Origin: Desulfobacteraceae bacterium
GTDB lineage: Bacteria > Desulfobacterota > Desulfobacteria > Desulfobacterales > UBA5852
DNA length: 64,000 nucleotides
Reading direction: 5' to 3'
NCBI GenBank assembly: GCA_014237395.1
Contig: JABZFP010000004.1
Location: 1 to 64,000, forward strand
Position numbers and translations under genes: made by a program. The notes beneath the pieces are model-generated. The model made no database searches. It was not told the DNA's origin and worked only from the letters and a program-made list of their open reading frames with translations. Positions 27,137 to 35,476 of this stretch are shown piece after piece; the first letter of the stretch is position 1, and each line of letters opens with the position of its first letter.

Positions 27137-27895
27137 TCACACCATGCCCCGCTCTTTCTTGATCGCTTCGTAGGCCTCCTGAATTTCACGAAACTTGGTT
27201 TCGGCAAATTCCGTAAATTCGTCCGGCAAGCCCTTGGCGGCAATCCGGTCCGGGTGGAACTCTTTAACAAGCGAACGATAGCGTGCCTTGATCTCGGCTT
27301 CCGAGGCTTCCGCCGTCACTCCCAGAATCCGGTAAAAGCGGTCGTCCGTCTGCGCATGGCGGGATTTAAGGTTCTGGTAACCGGGATCGGGCAGGCCGAA
27401 TATCTGGGCCGCTTGCCGAATCAGGGTTTCCTCGGCGGCACTGAAATCCCGATCGGCCAGGGCCACACGCATGAGGATATCCACCATGAATTCCAGTATT
27501 TCAGGCCGATGTTGAAACGCTCCGTAAAACTGGCTGGCAAAATCTTCGAAGGCATGCGGCGATGTTTTGGCTGTGTTGAAAATATTGATGGCCACCCGGC
27601 GGCTGGACGGGCTCAGCCGCAGGTCCTCCTGCATAAAGCGTTCGATCGTGGCGATTTCGTCCTCGGTAACACGGCCATCCGCCTGAACCAGCTTGGCCAG
27701 CATCGAAAAAGCCGCCACGAAAAAGGTCATCTGAGCGTCTTCCTGAGAGCTCAACCGCGCGCCCGGTATCGCACCGGAGGTGATCTCTTTTGTCTGGTCA
27801 AAAAAATGCCCGAAGGCGGCCCCGGCAATCGCCCCTAAAGGCCCACCCAAAGCCAGACCAATGGTGCCACCAACGATTTTTCCCATCCATCCCAT
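27137..27895 (-). CDS. TerB-DnaJ domain protein (DjlA-like)
   Basis: The 252-residue protein starts with a glycine-rich hydrophobic stretch (IVGGTIGLALGGPLGAIAGAAFG) that is likely to insert in a membrane, as in DjlA. Residues about 50-160 form a TerB-like helical domain, and the C-terminal 65 residues are a J domain with the HPD motif (KEFHPDR). It would recruit DnaK to membranes. The start ATG 27895 is chosen because GAAAGG is close upstream and because the membrane segment begins here. It converges with the metallohydrolase gene. Confidence 0.9.
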   Translation of the reverse strand: MGWMGKIVGGTIGLALGGPLGAIAGAAFGHFFDQTKEITSGAIPGARLSSQEDAQMTFFVAAFSMLAKLVQADGRVTEDEIATIERFMQEDLRLSPSSRRVAINIFNTAKTSPHAFEDFASQFYGAFQHRPEILEFMVDILMRVALADRDFSAAEETLIRQAAQIFGLPDPGYQNLKSRHAQTDDRFYRILGVTAEASEAEIKARYRSLVKEFHPDRIAAKGLPDEFTEFAETKFREIQEAYEAIKKERGMV

Positions 27896-28061
27896 CGTAA
27901 AAAACCTTTCACCAACCGGTTTGGAGCGTTTCCGCATTGATAGCAGCATCCAAACGTAACACGTTACGTCCAGCGGTGCACATCATGGATGTTACAAGGG
28001 TTTGAATGCCAATCCCTGTTTTGGAAGCCTTTTACGGCGTTTCATACCACCCGTTACAACA

Positions 28062-28106
28062 ATAAAAAAGGGTTTCCCGATCGTTGCCAATCTCAAGGAA
28101 ACCCTT
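28062..28106 (-). terminator. Intrinsic terminator after tRNA-Leu
   Basis: AAGGGTTTCC at 28069-28078 pairs exactly with GGAAACCCTT at 28097-28106 around an 18-base loop; on the minus strand it is followed by TTTTATT. It is 12 bases past the tRNA 3' end. Confidence 0.85.
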
Positions 28107-28117
28107 ATCATAATCTG

Positions 28118-28204
28118 TGGTGCCGAAGGGGAGATTCGAACTCCCACACCCGTACGGGCACTAGACCCTGAACCTAGCGCGTCTACCAGTTCCGCCACTT
28201 CGGC
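28118..28204 (-). tRNA. tRNA-Leu (anticodon CAG)
   Basis: A class II tRNA of 87 bases with acceptor GCCGAAG/CTTCGGC, anticodon stem CTAGG and loop TTCAGGG giving CAG, a long variable arm (TGCCCGTACGGGTG), T arm GGGAG-TTCGAAT-CTCCC, discriminator A and encoded CCA at 28120-28118. Confidence 0.96.
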
Positions 28205-28310
28205 ACACCGGGAAGCGTGACTGAAAACCATTGATTAATCACGCAAGATGGACTATCTATACCGCTTTAATTTCCGTGTCAAGAAAATATTAAGGGACCG
28301 CCAAATTCCC

Positions 28311-29246
28311 ATGAAAATCATCGAACGTATTGAGGATATTGACAAACCGTTCCCTAATGCCGTGATCACCATCGGCAACTTCGACGGTGTTCACATCGGC
28401 CACCAGAGCCTTTTTCATGAAGTCATTCTAAAGGCCGCCGCATTAAAAGGGACATCGGTCGCCATGACCTTTGATCCCCATCCCCTGCGGGTGCTGACCA
28501 ACCATCGCCATCCGCCGCTCATTACGCTCAATGAACAGAAGAAGGAACTTATTGCCGCCACCGAGCTCGATATTTTAATTGTGGTCCCCTTTACCCGGGA
28601 ATTTGCTGCTATTTCAGCCGAAGATTTCATCACCGAATTATTGGTCAAACGCATCGGCATGAAAGCGATCATTGTCGGGCCGGATTATTCTTTCGGCAAA
28701 AATCGTGAAGGCGATATCCATTTGCTGCAAGCGCTGGGACGCCAGCAGGGCTTCGACGTCATCCTGGCGGACTGGATCAACGCCTCCCACCGTGACGAAG
28801 GCCGTATCAGCAGCACCCGCATTCGTGAGCTGGTCGCCGACGGCGACATCGAAAAAGCCCAACGCTTGCTGGGACGTTACTACCAGATCAGGGGCACCGT
28901 TGTGGATGGCCGTAAGCGCGGCGGCAGACTGTTGGGATTCCCCACGGCCAACCTGGCCCTGCAGGATGAACTCTGCCCCAAAGCCGGCATCTATGCGGTC
29001 ACGGTTGAATGGCAAGGAAGGCCGTATCATGGGGTGGCGAATATCGGGTACAGCCCGACTTTCGACGATCATTTATTCACGGTGGAAGTCCATATTCTGG
29101 ATTTCCATGAGGATATCTATGGCCAAACCATCAAGATCAATTTCCTGAAACGCATCAGGGATGAGATCAAATTTGACGGTATCGAGGCGCTTTCCAGCCA
29201 GATTCGCAATGATATCGCCGTTGCGCGGGAATTGTTCAATAATTAG
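28311..29246 (+). CDS. ribF: Bifunctional riboflavin kinase / FAD synthetase
   Basis: RibF makes FMN from riboflavin and then FAD. The 311-residue protein has the nucleotidyltransferase domain first (ITIGNFDGVHIGHQ, with GxFDGxHxGH; later GPDYSFGKNR and SSTRIREL) and the kinase domain second (GRKRGGRLLGFPTANL, then VANIGYSPTF). The start ATG 28311 gives the usual N-terminus; a frame starting at 28248 lies close to the tRNA-Leu promoter region and is less likely. It heads a run of translation and metabolism genes on the plus strand. Confidence 0.94.
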   Translation: MKIIERIEDIDKPFPNAVITIGNFDGVHIGHQSLFHEVILKAAALKGTSVAMTFDPHPLRVLTNHRHPPLITLNEQKKELIAATELDILIVVPFTREFAAISAEDFITELLVKRIGMKAIIVGPDYSFGKNREGDIHLLQALGRQQGFDVILADWINASHRDEGRISSTRIRELVADGDIEKAQRLLGRYYQIRGTVVDGRKRGGRLLGFPTANLALQDELCPKAGIYAVTVEWQGRPYHGVANIGYSPTFDDHLFTVEVHILDFHEDIYGQTIKINFLKRIRDEIKFDGIEALSSQIRNDIAVARELFNN

Positions 29247-29332
29247 CAAAATGCCGCCTTCACACCGCTGGCCGAATATCAAATCCCTACTTGTACAAAG
29301 AAAAATCGCACCACACGAATGAAAGATTTCCC

Positions 29333-29845
29333 ATGGCTATTCGCAACATTTTGACATACCCCGACAAATTCCTCAGACAGACCGCCAAACCGGTCACCGC
29401 GTTTAACGATGACCTGCAGGTGCTGATCGATGATATGATCGAAACCATGTACGACGAACCGGGTGTCGGATTGGCGGCTGTTCAGATTGGCTCCGACCTC
29501 AGTGTCATTGTCTACGATGTCACGCAAACCGAGGGCGAACGCCGGGCAGAGGCGCTGGTCAATCCCAAGATCGTCTTTCGCGAGGGATCGGTTCTCTCGG
29601 AAAACGAGGGCTGTCTGAGCGTGCCTGATTTTCGTAGCGATGTTAAACGTGACGCCCATATTCGTGTCGAAGGCCTGGATCGCCATGGCAATCCCGTCGA
29701 TATCGATGCGGATGAATTTCTCGCGATCGTTCTCCAGCACGAAATCGATCATCTGAATGGGGTCTTATTCATCGACCGGATTTCCTCGCTCAAGCGCGAG
29801 ATGTACAAGCGCAAACGCAAAAAACAGCTCCGGCAACAAACATGA
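29333..29845 (+). CDS. def: Peptide deformylase
   Basis: Def removes formyl groups from nascent proteins. The 170-residue protein carries all three family motifs: GVGLAAVQIG, EGCLSVPDF (metal Cys) and LQHEIDHLNG (HEIDH, two His ligands and catalytic Glu). The start ATG 29333 gives the usual MAIRNILTYPDKFLR N-terminus. The stop overlaps the start of fmt by four bases, the classical def-fmt coupling of deformylation and formylation. Confidence 0.96.
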   Translation: MAIRNILTYPDKFLRQTAKPVTAFNDDLQVLIDDMIETMYDEPGVGLAAVQIGSDLSVIVYDVTQTEGERRAEALVNPKIVFREGSVLSENEGCLSVPDFRSDVKRDAHIRVEGLDRHGNPVDIDADEFLAIVLQHEIDHLNGVLFIDRISSLKREMYKRKRKKQLRQQT

Positions 29846-30780
29846 AGCCATTTCGCATCATTTTTATGGGCACCCCGGAATTCGCCGTGCCGGCACTGAA
29901 GACCCTCCACACGAGCCGGCATGAGATTGTGGCGGTTCTGACCCAACCGGACCGCCCCAAAGGGCGCGGCCGCAAGTTGACACCACCGCCGGTTAAAGTG
30001 GCTGCCCTTGAGATGGGTTACCCCGTCGAACAGCCTGGATGCATCCATAAACCCGATTGCCTGTCGTTTCTAACCGCCAAAGCGCCGGACCTTTTCGTGG
30101 TCATTGCTTTTGGGCGGTTGTTGAAGCCGCATCATTTTGCCATTCCGACCCATGGGGTCATCAACGTGCATGCCTCTCTCCTGCCCCGCTATCGTGGCCC
30201 CGCACCGATCCAGTGGGCGCTTATCAATGGGGACCGGGAAACCGGTGTCACAACGATGGTCATGGAAGAGGAACTCGACGCCGGGGATATGCTCTTGCAG
30301 GCCAGCACGGCCATCTCCAGCGACGACACGGCCGCGACACTCCATGACCGACTCTCCGAGATGGGGGCGCCGCTCCTGCTCGAAACCCTTGACCATTTGG
30401 CAAACGGCCATCTTGACCCCATACCGCAAGACCCGAAGGCCGTGACCTATGCACCGCTGCTGACGAAAAAAGACGGCCGTATTCGCTGGGACCAACCAAC
30501 AGCAGCCATCGATGCCTTTATCCGTGGCATGACTCCCTGGCCGGGCGCGTTTACTTTTCTGGGTGACCTGCGATTGAAACTGTTTAAAGTCCGGCCGGCG
30601 CGCCTGCCGCAACCATCTGTTCCGGGCACCATTATCCCCGGTTTTTCCGATGAGATCCGGGTGGCCACCGGAGATGGCGCCCTGACGATCCTTGAGATTC
30701 AGAGTGCCTCCGGACGCCGCATGGCGGTATCGGACTTTCTCAAGGGAACCGCCATCATTCCCGGCTCACGGTTCGAATAA
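29842..30780 (+). CDS. fmt: Methionyl-tRNA formyltransferase
   Basis: Fmt formylates initiator Met-tRNA using 10-formyl-tetrahydrofolate. The 312-residue protein has the N-terminal Rossmann-like core (IIFMGTPEFAVPAL, HASLLPRYRGPAPIQWAL with the catalytic His and following Asp in MEEELDAGDML) and the OB-like C-terminal domain. The length is normal. Its ATG overlaps the def stop, and rsmB starts seven bases after its stop. Confidence 0.96.
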   Translation: MKPFRIIFMGTPEFAVPALKTLHTSRHEIVAVLTQPDRPKGRGRKLTPPPVKVAALEMGYPVEQPGCIHKPDCLSFLTAKAPDLFVVIAFGRLLKPHHFAIPTHGVINVHASLLPRYRGPAPIQWALINGDRETGVTTMVMEEELDAGDMLLQASTAISSDDTAATLHDRLSEMGAPLLLETLDHLANGHLDPIPQDPKAVTYAPLLTKKDGRIRWDQPTAAIDAFIRGMTPWPGAFTFLGDLRLKLFKVRPARLPQPSVPGTIIPGFSDEIRVATGDGALTILEIQSASGRRMAVSDFLKGTAIIPGSRFE

Positions 30781-30787
30781 GACCACG

Positions 30788-32149
30788 ATGAGCCTTGCCC
30801 CGCGAAAAGCAGCCCTTGCCATCCTGATGGACATCGACCAGAGCGGCCAGACCTTAGACCGTCTTATGGACCGTTTCCACCGCGCGAACGAATTGGATCG
30901 CCGTGATGAATCCTTTGTTACGGCCATCGTCTACGGCGTGCTGCGCTGGCGCCGTCGCCTGGACTGGATCACCAGCAAGGTTTCCACCACGTCGCTTGAC
31001 CGAATGGATCCCCTGGTCGTCAATATCCTGCGCATGGGCCTCTACCAGATCGTGTTCATGGATCGGGTGCCGAACTCGGCCGCCGTCAATACCTCGGTCG
31101 ATCTGGCCAAAGTGCTGAAAAAAAAATGGTTGACCGGCTTTGTCAACGGCGTGCTGCGGCAAGCCCTAAGGCGCCTGCCGGAGATCGCACCACCCTCTTC
31201 CGAAGCGGATCCGGTTCAGGCGCTGGCAATGACGCAATCCATGCCGGAATGGCTTGTGGAGCGATGGGTAAGACAATTCGGGCAGCAGGAAGCCGCCGCC
31301 TTGTGCGAAACCTGTAACCGCATCCCGTCCCTGACCCTGCGCACCCATACCCTCAAAATCGATCGGCAAACCCTCATGCGCCAGCTCCAGCCTCTTGCGA
31401 AAGCGATCCGCCCTTCCATCTATACGCCGGAAGGCATTATCCTGGATGGCCTGAAGGGGGACCTTTTTTCAAGTGACGCGTTTGAGCAAGGCGGGTTCCA
31501 AGTGCAGGATGAAGCTGCCCAGGCCGTCGGGCACCTGCTGGCGCCGCAACCCGGCCAGGACGTGCTGGATGCCTGCGCCGGTCTCGGCGGGAAAACGGCT
31601 CACATCGCCGCTTTGATGAACAATTCCGGCCGTATCACCGCTATGGATCGTGTTGACCGTAAGCTTCAACAACTGATGCAAGAGATGCGGCGCCTGGGCA
31701 TCGACATCGTTACGCCTCAAACGACCGACCTTGAATCAGATGACATGCCGAAAAATACACAGGCGTTCGATCGTATTCTGCTGGATGCCCCCTGCAGCGG
31801 TTTGGGCGTTATTCGCCGCAACCCGGATGCCAAATGGTCTCGAACGCCAGACGATATCCAGCATTGTGCCCGCCGGCAAAAGCAGTTGCTGTTCCATCTG
31901 GCGCCCCGGCTCAAGCCCGGCGGTGTCCTGGTGTATGCCGTCTGCAGCACCGAACCCGAAGAAACCAACGCCATCATCACTTTATTTTTGAGTGAATTCC
32001 CCAAATTTGTTATGGATGATCGTCCTCCAGATTTACCGCCATCCTTGTCTCCCCTGATGGATCCCCAGGGGTGGTTGCAGACCAGTCCGCATCGCCATGC
32101 AACGGACGGATTTTTTGCGGTGCGCTTACGCCGTCAGGAAACCCTGTAG
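30788..32149 (+). CDS. rsmB: 16S rRNA m5C967 methyltransferase RsmB
   Basis: The 453-residue protein has the NusB-like N-terminal RNA-binding domain (about 1-140) and the SAM-dependent domain: LDACAGLGGKTAHIAAL for SAM, DAPCSGLGVIRRNPD (motif IV cysteine) and YAVCSTEPEE (motif VI, the catalytic Cys). The start ATG 30788 lies just after the fmt stop and gives the usual length; a frame with an earlier start overlaps fmt and is rejected. def-fmt-rsmB is a common cluster. Confidence 0.94.
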   Translation: MSLAPRKAALAILMDIDQSGQTLDRLMDRFHRANELDRRDESFVTAIVYGVLRWRRRLDWITSKVSTTSLDRMDPLVVNILRMGLYQIVFMDRVPNSAAVNTSVDLAKVLKKKWLTGFVNGVLRQALRRLPEIAPPSSEADPVQALAMTQSMPEWLVERWVRQFGQQEAAALCETCNRIPSLTLRTHTLKIDRQTLMRQLQPLAKAIRPSIYTPEGIILDGLKGDLFSSDAFEQGGFQVQDEAAQAVGHLLAPQPGQDVLDACAGLGGKTAHIAALMNNSGRITAMDRVDRKLQQLMQEMRRLGIDIVTPQTTDLESDDMPKNTQAFDRILLDAPCSGLGVIRRNPDAKWSRTPDDIQHCARRQKQLLFHLAPRLKPGGVLVYAVCSTEPEETNAIITLFLSEFPKFVMDDRPPDLPPSLSPLMDPQGWLQTSPHRHATDGFFAVRLRRQETL

Positions 32150-32165
32150 AAAGGAAGCTTATCCG

Positions 32166-32843
32166 ATGAAATTGATCGCTCCATCAATTCTGTCTGCCGA
32201 TTTTGCGCGTCTCGGCGAAGAAATTCAAGCCGTTGAGGTGGCCGGTGCCGACTGGATTCATATTGACGTCATGGATGGCCATTTTGTACCCAATATCACC
32301 ATCGGCCCGCTCATCGTAAAAGCCGCCCGGCAATCCACCCGCCTGCCCCTGGACGTCCACCTCATGATCGAAAATCCGGACCGCTATATTGCGGAATTCG
32401 TCGAAGCCGGCGCTGACCTGGTGGCGGTGCAAGTGGAAACCTGCCCTCATCTGCACCGCACGGTGCAGTTGATCCGTGAATGCGGTGCCCGTCCCGGAGT
32501 CGTTCTAAACCCCACAACCCCGCTGACAGCCATTGAATGGATTCTGGAAGATGTCGAATTCGTGATGCTGATGAGCGTCAACCCCGGTTTTGGCGGACAA
32601 AAATTTATTCCCGCGACGCTGGAAAAAATCCGGCAATTGCGCACCTTGATCGGAAAACGCCGTCTATCCACCCTCATTGAAATTGACGGCGGTGTGAACC
32701 GAACCACCATCGCCGATATCGCTGCTGCCGGGGCCGATGTTTTTGTAGCCGGTTCCGCCATCTACGGTACCCCGGATTATAAAGCTGTCATAAGTGAATT
32801 CCGAGAGATCATCGCGGCATCGGGCGATTCGATTCAGGCCTGA
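32166..32843 (+). CDS. rpe: Ribulose-phosphate 3-epimerase
   Basis: Rpe interconverts ribulose 5-phosphate and xylulose 5-phosphate. The 225-residue TIM barrel shows IAPSILSADFARL, HIDVMDGHFVPN (metal ligands His and Asp), VHLMIENPDRY, SVNPGFGGQ and EIDGGVN. GAAAGGA stands before ATG 32166. It ends the run that begins with ribF. Confidence 0.96.
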   Translation: MKLIAPSILSADFARLGEEIQAVEVAGADWIHIDVMDGHFVPNITIGPLIVKAARQSTRLPLDVHLMIENPDRYIAEFVEAGADLVAVQVETCPHLHRTVQLIRECGARPGVVLNPTTPLTAIEWILEDVEFVMLMSVNPGFGGQKFIPATLEKIRQLRTLIGKRRLSTLIEIDGGVNRTTIADIAAAGADVFVAGSAIYGTPDYKAVISEFREIIAASGDSIQA

Positions 32844-32936
32844 TCGCTGATGGTTGCGGCGGATAGATTCATGCATTAATTTCAGCGCGTCTTTACACAC
32901 CATCAAAATCCATCGTGGCATCGGAAAGGACGTGTC

Positions 32937-33494
32937 ATGTTGCACCGTGAGCATACCGACCGCAAGGTGCTGCGCCTGTGTGTTCTGCTCTTCTGCACGA
33001 TCTTGACGGCTGTTTTTTGTATCAATGCGGCTTCTGTCAGCGCGACATCTTTGAGCGATGCCGAAAAGCGCCAACAGTTCACGGCGATGTATGCTGACTA
33101 TCGCGAGGACTTTCCAGGGATCGAGGAAATCGATGCGGATAAAGCCTTAAGGCTTCTCAAGGATTTGGACGTCATTTTCGTCGATGTACGCAAACCCGAG
33201 GAGCAGGCCGTTTCCATGATCCCCGGTGCCGTCACAAGCGAGGTTTTCCTGGCCGACACGGAACGCTTCCGTGGCCAGCGCATCATCGCCTACTGTACTA
33301 TCAGCTACCGCAGCGGCAAGCTGGTGGCCAAACTGAAGCGCAAGGGCATTACCATGGTCAACCTTAAAGGGGGGCTGCTGGGATGGGTTCACGCCGGAGG
33401 ACCTTTGGTGCGCGGCAACCTTCCGGTAACCGTTCTGCATGTCTATGGACGCAAATGGGACTTGGCACCCGCCGGCATCGAAACCGTTTATTGA
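32937..33494 (+). CDS. Exported rhodanese-domain protein
   Basis: The 185-residue protein opens with a signal peptide (VLRLCVLLFCTILTAVFCI around residues 10-28, likely cleavage near ASVSA), then one rhodanese domain with DVRKPEEQ and active-site loop YCTISYRSG (Cys with the Arg-Ser-Gly that bind the sulfur). It should act in the periplasm on sulfane sulfur, in keeping with a sulfur-cycling organism. GGAAAGGA stands before ATG 32937. Its 3' end overlaps the convergent glycosyltransferase stop by seven bases. Confidence 0.85.
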   Translation: MLHREHTDRKVLRLCVLLFCTILTAVFCINAASVSATSLSDAEKRQQFTAMYADYREDFPGIEEIDADKALRLLKDLDVIFVDVRKPEEQAVSMIPGAVTSEVFLADTERFRGQRIIAYCTISYRSGKLVAKLKRKGITMVNLKGGLLGWVHAGGPLVRGNLPVTVLHVYGRKWDLAPAGIETVY

Positions 33495-35476
33495 TCGACG
33501 GGCTCAACACATCCATAATACTTGCGGTAATAATCGGTCCGAATACCCGCCGCGCCGTGCATGCGGCGTTCAAACAGGTAGCGGGTAAAGAGCGTCAGCA
33601 CCTTCCAGATATTTTTGACAAACCCCCGACGCACCCAGCGCCGCTGGGAGACGCAAACACCCCGGCGGATAAACAACGGACGCTCAAACTGCTTCAGCCG
33701 TAGGGATAGCTCCACATCTTCCATCAGCATCATGTCCGGGAAACCACCCATCATGTTCAGCGCGTCTCTACGAAAAAACTGCCCCTGATCGCCAAACGAT
33801 ATGCCGCACCAGCGGGCACGCCAATTGTTCAGACAGGCGACCGCACGCAGTCCGAGCGAATCCCCTGTAAAACGCATTTCAAATGCGCCGCCGGCTATTC
33901 GAGGATAATCGGCCAGGGCCTGCAGCATCCGTTTGATCCCTCCCGCCGCCAATGCCGTATCGGCATGCAAAACGAGGAGGACATCGCCGGTCGCCAAGTC
34001 CAACCCGGCGCGAACTTGCGGCCCCCTGCCGCGAGGACCCGATATCACGATAGCATCGGCCTGCCGGGCGCGCTCGCAGGTTGCATCCCGGGACCCGCCA
34101 TCCACCACGATAATTTCAGCGACCTCCGGTTCCGAGTGAACGGATTGGATCGCCGCCTCAACGCGCTCGGCCTCGTTCAACACCGGCATGATCACCGAAA
34201 CATTTCCGGCCAATGGGAATACGTGGGAGGGCAAAACCAAACGGCGTTTCAGCGTGTCATAAATGAGCAGGCCATAGAAAGGGATATATTCGATCAGCTT
34301 GAGCCATTTATTTTCCTGGAATACTCCGGTGTGATATTCGGTCACCAGAACGGGAAGCGTTGCAATGGTTGCCAGCATGAGATACAGCCAGGCCCGGGAA
34401 GGATAGATGACCATTAACGGCGCCATTAATAGCAGGTACCACGAATGCAGTGTCGGCAGGCAGAGGAGAAGAGCGCCAAGTGCCAAATAGACGCTTCGCA
34501 GGGTGTCATGCACGAATAAATAGACCCCAGCCAAAAGGCTGAGCAGGATCAAACACAGCACCGGCAGCGCTCGTGTTCCAAACAGGAACCGCAGAATTTC
34601 CGCCAGGCCGTCATTGTAATGCATCCGGCTCCCAAAAAGAAAAAGGGTCCGAAAAACAGCTTCTGGATCATGCATAAACGGGATGAAAGCAATCCCCGCG
34701 AGAAAGATTGCCGGCCATGCATGGCGGTTCGATCGTTTGATGACGAAAGGCAGCGCCACAATGGCAAAATACTTGGATACCGCCGCCATGCCCATTGCCA
34801 GGAATCCCATGACGGGTTTCCGGCAGCCGATGAAATAGAGTGCCCACATCAGAAAAGCCGCCTGAACGATATCGAGATGGGCTTCTCCTGCCACATAAAC
34901 CAACACCAAAGGATTTGCCACATACCAGAACAGGTGGGCGGGTGGGATTTTTCGCCGTTGGACGATGAGAACCAAAGCCCCGATGGTGACAAGATCAAAC
35001 CCGATCATCGTTATTTTAAACAGAATCGGCGAGGACGAAATCGCCGATAGCGCGCGGAATAAATGCATTATCAGGGGAGGATAAGCGGCACTGAAATCCT
35101 TGTGGTTGATCTGCTGCCAGATCGTGGCCATATCTCCCTGGATCAACCCAGCCAGCAAGGGATCGTTCGGTGCGATCTGGTAAGGATTGAATCCCTGGTT
35201 TTGAATGAAGCCTTCCCAAACATAGCGATAGACGTCGTTACTGACCGGAAACCAAAAGAAACCGATGCGCCCCGCCACACCTATAGAAATCACGACAAAT
35301 GCGACCCGTCGCAGGGACCAGTCCCGCGGGCAGGTGCGCACCATCAGCGCCATGAAACCAAACCCCAAGATATAACAGACGGCAAAGACCACGGGGGATC
35401 GCCCGGCGGGTCCCGATTGTGACAGGACGAGCATGTCCAGCAGCCAACCCGCACTGAACCCGACAAATGCGTTCAC
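33488..35476 (-). CDS. Fusion of GT-C type membrane transferase and TIGR04283-like GT2
   Basis: The protein (662 residues from GTG 35476) has about ten membrane helices in its first 420 residues, of the kind seen in polyprenol-dependent mannosyltransferases, with VSNDVYRYVWEG as an acidic outer loop and HSWYLLLMAP further on. Residues about 428-662 are a GT2 domain (VSVIMPVLNEAE, VVDGGSRDAT, LLVLHADTAL, SFGDQGQFFRRD) like the selenodomain-associated transferases. The start is set at GTG 35476 because it overlaps the upstream GT2 stop (GTGA) and follows GAGGGAC; a longer frame reads 130 residues antisense-like from the neighbour and is rejected. Confidence 0.8.
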   Translation of the reverse strand: MNAFVGFSAGWLLDMLVLSQSGPAGRSPVVFAVCYILGFGFMALMVRTCPRDWSLRRVAFVVISIGVAGRIGFFWFPVSNDVYRYVWEGFIQNQGFNPYQIAPNDPLLAGLIQGDMATIWQQINHKDFSAAYPPLIMHLFRALSAISSSPILFKITMIGFDLVTIGALVLIVQRRKIPPAHLFWYVANPLVLVYVAGEAHLDIVQAAFLMWALYFIGCRKPVMGFLAMGMAAVSKYFAIVALPFVIKRSNRHAWPAIFLAGIAFIPFMHDPEAVFRTLFLFGSRMHYNDGLAEILRFLFGTRALPVLCLILLSLLAGVYLFVHDTLRSVYLALGALLLCLPTLHSWYLLLMAPLMVIYPSRAWLYLMLATIATLPVLVTEYHTGVFQENKWLKLIEYIPFYGLLIYDTLKRRLVLPSHVFPLAGNVSVIMPVLNEAERVEAAIQSVHSEPEVAEIIVVDGGSRDATCERARQADAIVISGPRGRGPQVRAGLDLATGDVLLVLHADTALAAGGIKRMLQALADYPRIAGGAFEMRFTGDSLGLRAVACLNNWRARWCGISFGDQGQFFRRDALNMMGGFPDMMLMEDVELSLRLKQFERPLFIRRGVCVSQRRWVRRGFVKNIWKVLTLFTRYLFERRMHGAAGIRTDYYRKYYGCVEPVDQ